Assembly: GCA_031273775.1 (NCBI GenBank)
Contig: JAISRF010000225.1
Location: 1 to 15,279 of the forward strand
Length of the DNA stretch: 15,279 nucleotides
Direction of reading: 5' to 3'
From: Oscillospiraceae bacterium
GTDB lineage: Bacteria > Bacillota > Clostridia > Oscillospirales > Acutalibacteraceae
The notes below the pieces were generated by a model, which did not search any database, had not been told where the DNA came from, and was given only the letters and a program-made list of their open reading frames with translations. Made by a program: the position numbers and the translations under genes. Below, piece after piece: positions 1 through 5,991 of this stretch. Position 1 is the stretch's first letter. Every line of letters begins with the position of its first letter.

Positions 1-678
1 AAAGCGTTAAAATCAGCCGATATTGCCGTTTCGGAGGCTGATAGTTTTATAAGATTTACGGGTTGTGACTGCCGCACCGTTTATCTCGCGAAAGATTTTA
101 CGCCGCCGGAAATACCAACCGTAAGAAGCGCCGGAGAAGGCATAATCAAAATTGCTTATTTGGGTTCCGTGAACCATGTGATTGACTGGGAAGCCTTAGC
201 CGGTATTGCGTCCGGATTAAAAAAACGCAGGGCGGAGGTAGAAATCATCGGCGGCGGCGAAAGCTTGCCGTTACTGCTGGATCGGTTAAATGAACACAAT
301 ATATGCTACACCTACCACGGCTTGACCTTTGACCCGGAGCAGCTGTCCCGGGTGCTTGTCAATTGTGATTTCGGGTTTAACGGTTACAAAGTCGAAACAC
401 AGGTTGCTCTTTCCTACAAATCCGTGGATTATTTGAGTTATTCCCTGCCCCTTTTGAATTTCACCGGTTCCGACACGCAAAAAATTGTAGAGGAATGCGG
501 ATGCGGTTTTAATTACACGCCCAACGATCTGGCGACCATTTGCGCAAAGTTGGATTCCGTCACCGAAACTGAGATGTTCCAAATGCGCGAAAACGCCGCG
601 GCCGCGTTTTCAAATTTCTTTTCCTACGGTCACTTTAAAGAACAGATGGACGGACTTTTAGAGCCTTACCGGACGTGA
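1..678 (+). CDS. Glycosyltransferase, GT-B-like C-terminal part (5' truncated by window edge)
   Basis: The reading frame is open from the first base to TGA at 676-678, giving 225 visible codons, so the true start lies outside the window. A TTG at 160 could be taken as a start, but coding continues upstream of it without a break. The visible part looks like the C-terminal Rossmann half of a GT-B (GT4-like) glycosyltransferase: a strand-turn 'IAYLGSVNH' near residue 53, a strand 'VEIIGGG' near 80, a later 'GLTFDPEQLSRVL' segment and a final helix typical of sugar-nucleotide binding halves. The donor and acceptor cannot be told. It precedes a GT2 enzyme and dTDP-rhamnose genes on the same strand, so a role in cell-surface polysaccharide assembly is inferred. 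The family call is moderate because no diagnostic E-x7-E motif is clear. Confidence 0.6.
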   Translation, partial: KALKSADIAVSEADSFIRFTGCDCRTVYLAKDFTPPEIPTVRSAGEGIIKIAYLGSVNHVIDWEALAGIASGLKKRRAEVEIIGGGESLPLLLDRLNEHNICYTYHGLTFDPEQLSRVLVNCDFGFNGYKVETQVALSYKSVDYLSYSLPLLNFTGSDTQKIVEECGCGFNYTPNDLATICAKLDSVTETEMFQMRENAAAAFSNFFSYGHFKEQMDGLLEPYRT

Positions 679-750
679 AACGCCAAAAACCCCCAAAAAC
701 ATTAATTTTCAACTTTCAATTGCGCTCCGCAGAGTGCGTGAGGTGCCGAA

Positions 751-1713
751 TTGCCTGAAATTACCGTGCTGCTGGCGGTTTACCGCCCGAATCCTGCGTA
801 TTTCACAGAGCTTTTGAAAAGCCTTGCCGCGCAGACTTTCCAGGATTTTAATGTACTGGTCTGTGACGACAGCGCCGATACCGCCGAAAGCGAACAGATT
901 CGGCAAACGCTCTCAAAAGAGCTGGTTAATACGCCCTATCAAACCATGATAAACGCAGAAAATCTGGGTTCTAACAAAACCTTTGAGCGCCTAATGTCAG
1001 AAGCGGACGGCAATTGGTTTGCGACCTGCGACCAGGATGACATTTGGGAGCCGGACAAACTCCAAACGCTTCATCAAGCCGTTCGGCAATCCGGCGCGGA
1101 CATGGTTTACTCCGACTTTTCCGTCATTGACGGCGCGGACAGAACGCTTTATGACAGCTTCTCGCAAATTCGCAGGCGTTTCTGCCATTTTACCGGCGAA
1201 GAATTAACAAAGCTGTTAATGATTTCAAACTGCGTGACCGGATGTACCGTTTTAATGAAAGCGCGAGCTGCAAAATCCGCTCTCCCCTTCCCCGCCGAAT
1301 TTGTGCACGACCGCTGGCTAGCCCTGGCGGCGGTTGCCGGAAACGGCGTACAATATGTAAATAAACCATTGGTTCGCTACCGTCTGCACAGCGGAAATCA
1401 GATTGGGTTTGCCACGCTGGGCGGAGTTGATAATAAACCGGATTATATAAAGTCGCTTGAGGAAAAACGCCGCGGCTTAAAACTGATTATGAAGCGGTTT
1501 TCCTTTAATCACCACGTTGTTTTGGTGGCACGGGAAACCGACAGCGAGCTTGAGCGGCGCCTATCCCTTCTTCGCCGTCCCTCCCTCTTAAAGGCAGCGC
1601 GGGCGCTGCGCCTTAAAAACACCGGTAAAGTGAGGGCGCTGTTTGAGATTTTACTCGCGTTTTCGCCCAAATGGATATGCAAAAGAATGATCAGCTTTTC
1701 GAAAAAGCACTGA
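751..1713 (+). CDS. GT2 family glycosyltransferase (rhamnosyltransferase-like)
   Basis: A 320-residue protein with a TTG start preceded by a GAGGTG Shine-Dalgarno at 740-745. It opens with the family-A strand 'ITVLLAVYRPN' and continues with 'VLVCDDS' (residues 35-41). The nucleotide/metal motif 'CDQDDIW' lies at 93-99, where the DxD-type aspartates would hold the metal and the sugar diphosphate. 'HDRW' at 186-189 fits the acceptor/catalytic-base region, and 'YRLHSGN' follows near 210. This set is characteristic of GT2 enzymes often annotated as rhamnosyltransferases. No membrane segment is obvious, so it is probably a cytoplasmic or peripheral enzyme. Because rmlA and rmlC follow, dTDP-rhamnose is a plausible donor, but this is inferred from context only. 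A basic C-terminal tail may contact the membrane. Confidence 0.85.
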   Translation: MPEITVLLAVYRPNPAYFTELLKSLAAQTFQDFNVLVCDDSADTAESEQIRQTLSKELVNTPYQTMINAENLGSNKTFERLMSEADGNWFATCDQDDIWEPDKLQTLHQAVRQSGADMVYSDFSVIDGADRTLYDSFSQIRRRFCHFTGEELTKLLMISNCVTGCTVLMKARAAKSALPFPAEFVHDRWLALAAVAGNGVQYVNKPLVRYRLHSGNQIGFATLGGVDNKPDYIKSLEEKRRGLKLIMKRFSFNHHVVLVARETDSELERRLSLLRRPSLLKAARALRLKNTGKVRALFEILLAFSPKWICKRMISFSKKH

Positions 1714-1753
1714 AAACTAATATCTCAAAACTAACAGGAAAGGAAAAGAACAT

Positions 1754-2638
1754 ATGAAAGGAATCGTTCTTGCGGGGGGAGCCGGAACCCGCCTGTACCC
1801 CCTGACCATGGTAACCAGCAAGCAGTTACTGCCGGTCTACGACAAGCCCATGATTTATTATCCCCTGTCCATGCTGATGCTGGCGAATATCCGCGATATA
1901 CTGATTATCTCCACACCGGAGGACACACCCCGGTTTGAGGCGCTACTCGGCGACGGAAGCCAGTTTGGGGCACATTTTAGCTACGCCGTTCAGCAAACGC
2001 CCAACGGCTTGGCGCAGGCTTTCATTATCGGCGAGGAGTTTATATCAGGAGGCAGCTGCGCGCTTGTTCTGGGCGACAACATCTTTTACGGCGCGGGCAT
2101 GAGCCGATTGCTTCGGGAAGCGGTTTTGGTGGAGTCTGACGGCGGCGCGTGTGTATTTGGTTATCACGTAGAAGACCCTCAGCGTTTCGGCGTGGTGGAA
2201 TTTGACGGCGAAAACCGGGTGATTTCCATTGAGGAAAAACCCCGGTACCCAAAGTCCGATTACGCCGTCACAGGGCTATATTTTTATGATAATCGCGTGG
2301 TGGAATTTGCGAAACAGGTAGTGCCCAGCGCTCGTGGAGAATATGAAATTACCGATTTGAACCGTATATATTTAGAACACGATGCTCTCTCCGTCAAGCT
2401 TTTGGGGCGCGGCTTCACGTGGCTGGACACCGGAACCATGGATTCACTGGTAGATGCCTCGCTGTTTATTCAGCTTCTGGAACGCAAACAAAACATACTC
2501 ATCTCATCGCTGGAAGAAATCGCTTATAAACGCGGTTGGATCAACCGTGACGAGCTGCTCACAGCCGCCGAACGGTATGGCAAATCCCCTTACGGCGCGC
2601 ATTTGAAAAATGTAGCGGACAACCAGATTATTGTTTGA
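1754..2638 (+). CDS. rfbA: Glucose-1-phosphate thymidylyltransferase RmlA/RfbA
   Basis: A 294-residue enzyme of usual family length that makes dTDP-glucose from dTTP and glucose-1-phosphate, the first step of dTDP-L-rhamnose synthesis. The ATG at 1754 follows an AGGAAAGG Shine-Dalgarno. The N-terminus carries the nucleotidyltransferase signature 'LAGGAGTRLYPLT' (residues 6-18) and the catalytic 'SKQLLPVYDKPM' (22-33). 'VLGDNIFYG' (about 104-112) holds a metal-binding aspartate, 'EEKP' lies near 160, and 'GEYEITDLN' near 195 binds the sugar phosphate. The gene lies 40 bp after the GT2 gene and 73 bp before rfbC, suggesting one transcript. rmlB and rmlD are not in this window and must be encoded elsewhere if dTDP-rhamnose is the product. 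Confidence 0.96.
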   Translation: MKGIVLAGGAGTRLYPLTMVTSKQLLPVYDKPMIYYPLSMLMLANIRDILIISTPEDTPRFEALLGDGSQFGAHFSYAVQQTPNGLAQAFIIGEEFISGGSCALVLGDNIFYGAGMSRLLREAVLVESDGGACVFGYHVEDPQRFGVVEFDGENRVISIEEKPRYPKSDYAVTGLYFYDNRVVEFAKQVVPSARGEYEITDLNRIYLEHDALSVKLLGRGFTWLDTGTMDSLVDASLFIQLLERKQNILISSLEEIAYKRGWINRDELLTAAERYGKSPYGAHLKNVADNQIIV

Positions 2639-2639
2639 C

Positions 2640-2671
2640 TGCAGGGGCAACCATCCCCGGTTGCCCCTGCA
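2640..2671. repeat. Perfect 13-bp inverted repeat between rfbA and rfbC
   Basis: Arms at 2640-2652 and 2659-2671 (TGCAGGGGCAACC and its exact complement) flank a 6-base loop. The structure starts two bases after the rfbA stop. No U-tract follows, so it is not a normal intrinsic terminator. The G-run/C-run character resembles short dispersed palindromes that I recall from clostridial genomes. It could serve as an mRNA 3'-end stabiliser, an attenuator, or a REP-like dispersed element. Confidence 0.75.
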
Positions 2672-2711
2672 CTGTTCGGTTCTCAAGATTATTTTATAAG
2701 GCGGTGCTTTT

Positions 2712-3260
2712 TTGAAGCTTTTAGAAACAAAAATCCCCGGACTGGTTATTTTAGAACCAGATGTACATGGCGACCACAGAGGATGGTTTGTAGAAACTTA
2801 TAATCATCAGACCTTTGAAAAGTTTGGCATTACGGCCGATTTTGTGCAGGACAACCATTCTTTTTCCACGCAAAAAGGGACGCTTCGCGGTATTCATTTG
2901 CAAAATAACCCTTTTGCGCAGGCAAAGCTGGTGCGGTGTACGCGCGGCGCGGTGCTGGATGTGGCGGTTGATTTGCGAAAATTCTCCCCAACCTACAAGC
3001 AGTGGGTCGGTGTGGAACTGACCGCGGGTAATTTCAAACTGTTTTATATTCCGCGGGGCTTCGGGCATGCCTTTTTGACCCTGACCGAAAACGTGGAGTT
3101 CCAGTACAAGGTGGACAATTTTTATTCAAAAAAAAGCGAACGCTCGGTGCGTTGGGACGATCCGGAACTCGGCATTGACTGGGGAATGGATGGGCTTATC
3201 CTTTCCGAAAAAGACCAAAAAGCACCGCTTTTGAAAGATTGCGATATTAATTTTGCGTAA
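2712..3260 (+). CDS. rfbC: dTDP-4-dehydrorhamnose 3,5-epimerase RmlC/RfbC
   Basis: A 182-residue cupin-fold enzyme of normal family length that epimerises C3 and C5 of dTDP-4-keto-6-deoxyglucose on the way to dTDP-L-rhamnose. The start is TTG at 2712, preceded by AAGGCGGTG at 2698-2706; 'MKLLETKIPGL' is the usual beginning of the family. The core motif 'LRGIHLQ' (58-64) supplies the catalytic His62 and substrate-binding Arg59. Lys72, the tyrosine in 'EFQYKVDNFY' (129-138), 'PRGFGHAF' (114-121) and the 'WDDPELGIDW' tail are all present, so the enzyme looks active. It is the last gene of the plus-strand polysaccharide run and ends before a terminator facing the convergent amt gene. Confidence 0.95.
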   Translation: MKLLETKIPGLVILEPDVHGDHRGWFVETYNHQTFEKFGITADFVQDNHSFSTQKGTLRGIHLQNNPFAQAKLVRCTRGAVLDVAVDLRKFSPTYKQWVGVELTAGNFKLFYIPRGFGHAFLTLTENVEFQYKVDNFYSKKSERSVRWDDPELGIDWGMDGLILSEKDQKAPLLKDCDINFA

Positions 3261-3308
3261 TGATTTTTTAAATAAAGGATCACTTTATAGTAAAGGCAAA
3301 TCATGGCG

Positions 3309-3353
3309 AAAAAGGCGGCCTGCCGGGGAAACACCCCAGACAGACCGCCTTTT
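3309..3353. terminator. Bidirectional intrinsic terminator between rfbC and amt
   Basis: Arms AAAGGCGG (3311-3318) and CCGCCTTT (3345-3352) enclose an imperfect middle and a GGGG/CCCC inner stem (3325-3328 with 3334-3337). Read on the minus strand the stem is followed by five Ts (3313-3309), and read on the plus strand by four. It lies between two convergent genes and probably ends both transcripts, the amt transcript more strongly. Confidence 0.85.
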
Positions 3354-3375
3354 CACTAAAGTCTAACCTCTGACA

Positions 3376-5169
3376 TTACACCGTATCTTGCAACGCGTCG
3401 TACCCTTCCTCCCCGGTACGAACCTTAATCACATTTTCCACATCGTAGACAAAAATCTTGCCATCGCCTACATTACCGGTGTAAAGCACCTGCTTGGCAG
3501 CCGCGATTACCGTTTCAACCGGCACCTTGCAAACAATCGTTTCCAGCTTGACCTTGGCGCGGAAAGTAGCCTCCACCTCAACGCCGCGGTACACACCCAG
3601 CGCGCCTTTCTGCTGGCCGAAGCCCATTACATTGGTGACAGTCATGCCGGAAACGCCGACCGCGTTGAGCGCCTCTTTAAGCAGCTCTAACTTTTCCGGC
3701 TTGGTGACGATATCTATCTTGGTGAATTTCACCTCGCTGCCGGACACCGGGGATTCCTTGTGAACTACGGGTACAGCGACCTCTACCGGAGCCGGGGTGA
3801 GTTCCGGGGAGACATGTTCCTCGCCGGGAACGGCCAGCAGTTCCGCCGCCTCGGGCGCGATCATGAAGTCCGCATAGCTGCTCACCAAGCCGTGCTCGGT
3901 GATATCCAGTCCGGTGATTTCCTCTTCCTTGGAGGCGCGCAGACCGTTGATGGCCTTAATTTTAAGTACTCTGAACACAATAAACATACAGACCGCCGTG
4001 TACACGCCGATGCAGAGAATACCAAGAAGCTGGATGCCCAGCTGACCAAATCCACCGCCGTAAAACAGACCCGCGGCCGCCGTTTCACCGTCTACACCAA
4101 CGGGAGCGTTGGGCGCGTTTGGATTCGCCAGCAAACCGACGGCAATGCCGCCCCAGACGCCGTTTACGCCATGAACCGCAATGGCACCCACGGGATCGTC
4201 TATCTTGAGCACTTTGTCGATAAACTCAACTCCGACAATAATCAAAACGCCGGAAACGATTCCCACAATCACCGCGCCCAGCGCGTCCAGGTTGGAACAC
4301 CCCGCTGTAATACCCACGAGCCCCGCCAAAGCGGCGTTCAGGCACATGGAAACATCGGGCTTTTTGTTCCGGATCCATGTAATGATCATGGTGATAACAG
4401 TTGCAACCGCGGGAGCGATGGTGGTGGTCAGGAAGATAGACCCCATCTGCGCCACATCGGTGGCCGCGGCGCCGTTAAAGCCGTACCAGCCGAACCAGAG
4501 GATAAAACAGCCTAAAGCGCCCAATGTTATGCTATGCCCGGGGATGGCGCGGGGCTTTTTCTTACCGGTTTTCTTGTCGATGAAATACTTACCGATACGG
4601 GGTCCGAGAATGGCAGCGCCAACCAGAGAAGCGACACCGCCGACCATGTGTATGGCCGTTGAGCCGGCAAAGTCCACATAGCCTTTTTGCGCCAACCAGC
4701 CGCCGCCCCATACCCAGTGAGCCTCAATGGGGTAAACCACCAAGCTGATAATCGCGCTGTACATGCAATAAGCCGAAAACTTTGTGCGCTCCGCCATAGC
4801 GCCGGAAACGATTGTCGCCGTCGTGGCGCAGAAGACCAGATTGAACACGAAATTTGAGCCGTTATCCTGCACCCACGCGCCGAAATCGGTGAACATGCCC
4901 ATGTTGGGAATGCCAATCAGCCCAAACAATGTGTCCTCACCGCAGAGCAACCCAAACCCCAGCAGACAAAACACCACCGTGCCGATGCAGAAATCCATGA
5001 GGTTTTTCATGATGATGTTGCCGGCGTTTTTTGCGCGGGTAAAGCCGGTTTCCACCATGGCGAACCCGGCCTGCATGAAGAACACCAGTGCCGCGCCAAT
5101 CAAAAACCATACTCCCCACACGATGCCAGAAATATCCTCCAGGCTGGTCAAGAGTTCCGAGAGTTCCAT
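3376..5169 (-). CDS. amt: Ammonium transporter Amt with fused C-terminal PII (GlnB/GlnK) domain
   Basis: A 597-residue fusion. Residues 1 to about 436 form an Amt/MEP channel with about eleven membrane segments. The twin pore histidines are His174 ('STAIHMVGG') and His333 ('VHGVNGVWGG'), with the conserved aspartate in 'VDFAGS' (Asp166) and a Phe-gate candidate in 'LVFCATTATIVSGAMAER' (Phe113). A Pro/Glu/Val-rich linker of about 40 residues (437-478) leads to a full PII domain (479-597) with the T-loop 'GFGQQKG...VYRG' (516-529) and the nucleotide-binding B-loop 'GDGKIF' (568-573) followed by 'VRTGEEG'. Free PII proteins of the GlnK type plug AmtB; here the regulator is covalently attached, so gating in cis is inferred. 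The tyrosine uridylylated in enteric PII (Tyr51) aligns with Val532, while the Tyr46 equivalent (Tyr527) is kept. The ATG at 5169 has an AAGGGG Shine-Dalgarno 9 bases upstream. The gene has its own promoter and leader. Confidence 0.95.
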   Translation of the reverse strand: MELSELLTSLEDISGIVWGVWFLIGAALVFFMQAGFAMVETGFTRAKNAGNIIMKNLMDFCIGTVVFCLLGFGLLCGEDTLFGLIGIPNMGMFTDFGAWVQDNGSNFVFNLVFCATTATIVSGAMAERTKFSAYCMYSAIISLVVYPIEAHWVWGGGWLAQKGYVDFAGSTAIHMVGGVASLVGAAILGPRIGKYFIDKKTGKKKPRAIPGHSITLGALGCFILWFGWYGFNGAAATDVAQMGSIFLTTTIAPAVATVITMIITWIRNKKPDVSMCLNAALAGLVGITAGCSNLDALGAVIVGIVSGVLIIVGVEFIDKVLKIDDPVGAIAVHGVNGVWGGIAVGLLANPNAPNAPVGVDGETAAAGLFYGGGFGQLGIQLLGILCIGVYTAVCMFIVFRVLKIKAINGLRASKEEEITGLDITEHGLVSSYADFMIAPEAAELLAVPGEEHVSPELTPAPVEVAVPVVHKESPVSGSEVKFTKIDIVTKPEKLELLKEALNAVGVSGMTVTNVMGFGQQKGALGVYRGVEVEATFRAKVKLETIVCKVPVETVIAAAKQVLYTGNVGDGKIFVYDVENVIKVRTGEEGYDALQDTV

Positions 5170-5234
5170 TTGTCAAATCCCCTTTTTTGTTTTTTTGTTT
5201 TGAGTTCCTACCGCGAAACCCGAGGGCTGTATAT

Positions 5235-5279
5235 AAAAAAGTGCCGCACGCCAAGACGGCGCACAACACCATTGTTGTC
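5235..5279 (-). promoter_or_regulatory. Possible attenuator hairpins in the amt leader
   Basis: In the roughly 130-base amt leader, read on the minus strand, a small hairpin ACAAC-(AATGGT)-GTTGT (5278-5263) is followed at once by a GC-rich stem (GTGC...GCC with GGC...GCAC, about 5264-5241, with a bulge). Six Ts follow (5240-5235). This order of a small hairpin then a terminator-like hairpin with a U-run is what an attenuator looks like. The first loop is a hexaloop with A1 and G4, as in ANTAR-protein target RNAs, but the second hairpin does not show that loop, so the ANTAR reading is only a suggestion. Confidence 0.35.
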
Positions 5280-5308
5280 TGCTTAACTTTTATTATTTTA
5301 ACGTAATC

Positions 5309-5337
5309 ATTATAGCAAGGTGTTCATCATTTGTCAA
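5309..5337 (-). promoter_or_regulatory. Near-consensus sigma-A promoter for amt-PII
   Basis: On the minus strand TTGACA (5337-5332) and TATAAT (5314-5309) are both exact consensus hexamers with a 17-base spacer. Transcription should start near 5302, giving a leader of about 130 bases before the ATG at 5169. An inverted pair TGTTCA (5321-5326) and TGAACA (5345-5350) straddles the -35 and could be an operator. A GTAATCATTA core covering the -10 loosely resembles Fur-family boxes. Confidence 0.85.
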
Positions 5338-5441
5338 TAGGTTTTTGAACAAAATATTTTGCGAACATTGCACGGTTTAAAATAAAAATTATGTTCAAAA
5401 TAACAACAATTTTCGCCGTAAAATAGGAATTGATTTTCATA

Positions 5442-5470
5442 TTGACTTTGCGCCGCAAAGGATGTAAAAT
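5442..5470 (+). promoter_or_regulatory. Sigma-A promoter of the zinc operon
   Basis: TTGACT (5442-5447) and TAAAAT (5465-5470) are separated by 17 bases, each one mismatch from consensus. Transcription should begin near 5477, about 38 bases before the first GTG start at 5515. The 345-base gap between amt and the zinc operon thus holds two divergent promoters. Apart from these and the amt leader it is A/T-rich with no gene I can support. Confidence 0.8.
5446..5460. promoter_or_regulatory. Perfect 7-1-7 palindrome between -35 and -10: candidate zinc-repressor operator
   Basis: CTTTGCG-C-CGCAAAG is a perfect 15-base palindrome with a one-base centre. It lies almost wholly in the spacer of the zinc operon promoter and overlaps the last two bases of the -35. 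A bound protein here would block RNA polymerase. A 7-1-7 symmetry is the form used by Fur-family metalloregulators, but the sequence is not the Bacillus subtilis Zur consensus, so assignment to Zur is inference from context. Confidence 0.6.
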
Positions 5471-5514
5471 ATAAGCGGCATCTTAAAACCCATTTAGCGG
5501 AGAGAGGAACTGCC

Positions 5515-5865
5515 GTGTACCCTTTCGGTGAATCCATAAACAGAATAACCGCAAAAAAGCCAAGAGTCCTCCGGCTGTTGGCTTGTACGTTTTGCGTTCT
5601 CTTTATCGCCGTTTCGCTTTTTTCGGAAATATATATCATCACCCACGCAAACCACGAACATGACCACATCGGTGCAAACGGCGCTTGCGCCACTTGTGCT
5701 CAAATCACTGCCACCGCCAATCTGCTCAATCAGCTTTCCATCGCGATTGTCAAAGCCGCCGCCATTGTATTCAACCTGTTCGCGGTTTTGTCTTTATTGT
5801 GTTTTTTTATCGGTTTTATTTACGGTTCTTCTCCGGTTACGCTAAAAGTGAAACTGAATAATTAA
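5515..5865 (+). CDS. Small two-span membrane protein with extracytoplasmic His/Cys metal-binding loop
   Basis: A 116-residue protein starting at GTG 5515 after an AGAGAGG Shine-Dalgarno; it is the first gene after the zinc promoter. It has a basic N-terminus, a membrane helix at about 19-42, a loop at about 43-74 and a second helix at about 75-104. By the positive-inside rule the loop faces outward. The loop carries His44, His47, His49, Asp50 and His51 ('HANHEHDH') and a CxxC pair (Cys58 and Cys61), a ready set of Zn2+ ligands. I know no named family with certainty, although similar small His-then-CxxC proteins are familiar next to clostridial zinc ABC genes. Likely roles are capturing zinc outside the cell and passing it to ZnuA, or sensing zinc; both are inferred from motif and position. 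Confidence 0.75.
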   Translation: MYPFGESINRITAKKPRVLRLLACTFCVLFIAVSLFSEIYIITHANHEHDHIGANGACATCAQITATANLLNQLSIAIVKAAAIVFNLFAVLSLLCFFIGFIYGSSPVTLKVKLNN

Positions 5866-5871
5866 AGATCT

Positions 5872-5931
5872 CCGACAAGGGAGTGCCATACCCATTCAAA
5901 GGGCATATTCTGCCCTTTGGCGCGGTGTCGG
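5872..5931 (+). promoter_or_regulatory. Structured intercistronic RNA upstream of znuA
   Basis: In the 126-base gap between the small membrane protein gene and znuA, CCGACA (5872-5877) can pair with TGTCGG (5926-5931). These enclose a perfect 9-bp hairpin with arms CAAAGGGCA (5897-5905) and TGCCCTTTG (5911-5919). No U-tract follows, so it is not a terminator. It may set relative expression by RNA processing or folding. I do not recognise a known riboswitch consensus in it. Confidence 0.45.
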
Positions 5932-5991
5932 CATTTCCTTGTATTTTTGTCCCCGAATTCAAAACAACAAAAACAGAAGAAGGTTCTTTTA

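Noticed and set aside
538..552. TTTGCGCAAA palindrome in the first glycosyltransferase, similar to the zinc operator
   Set aside because: It lies inside coding sequence, has no central base as in the 7-1-7 site, and is short enough to occur by chance.
724..738. GCGCTC/GAGTGC hairpin before the GT2 gene
   Set aside because: Only a 6-bp stem with a G-U pair and no T-run; too weak to call.
3760..4515. A 251-codon plus-strand frame opposite the amt-PII gene
   Set aside because: It is antisense to a strongly supported gene, its composition is a shadow of the Amt codons, and it has no Shine-Dalgarno or family resemblance.
5334..5703. Minus-strand frames covering the amt-zinc gap and the small membrane gene
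   Set aside because: They overlap two good promoters and the coding sequence of the small membrane protein; the translation has no recognisable features.
5917..5991. Longer znuA start
   Set aside because: It would put 25 non-signal residues before an otherwise perfect lipoprotein signal peptide; ATG 5992 has the Shine-Dalgarno.
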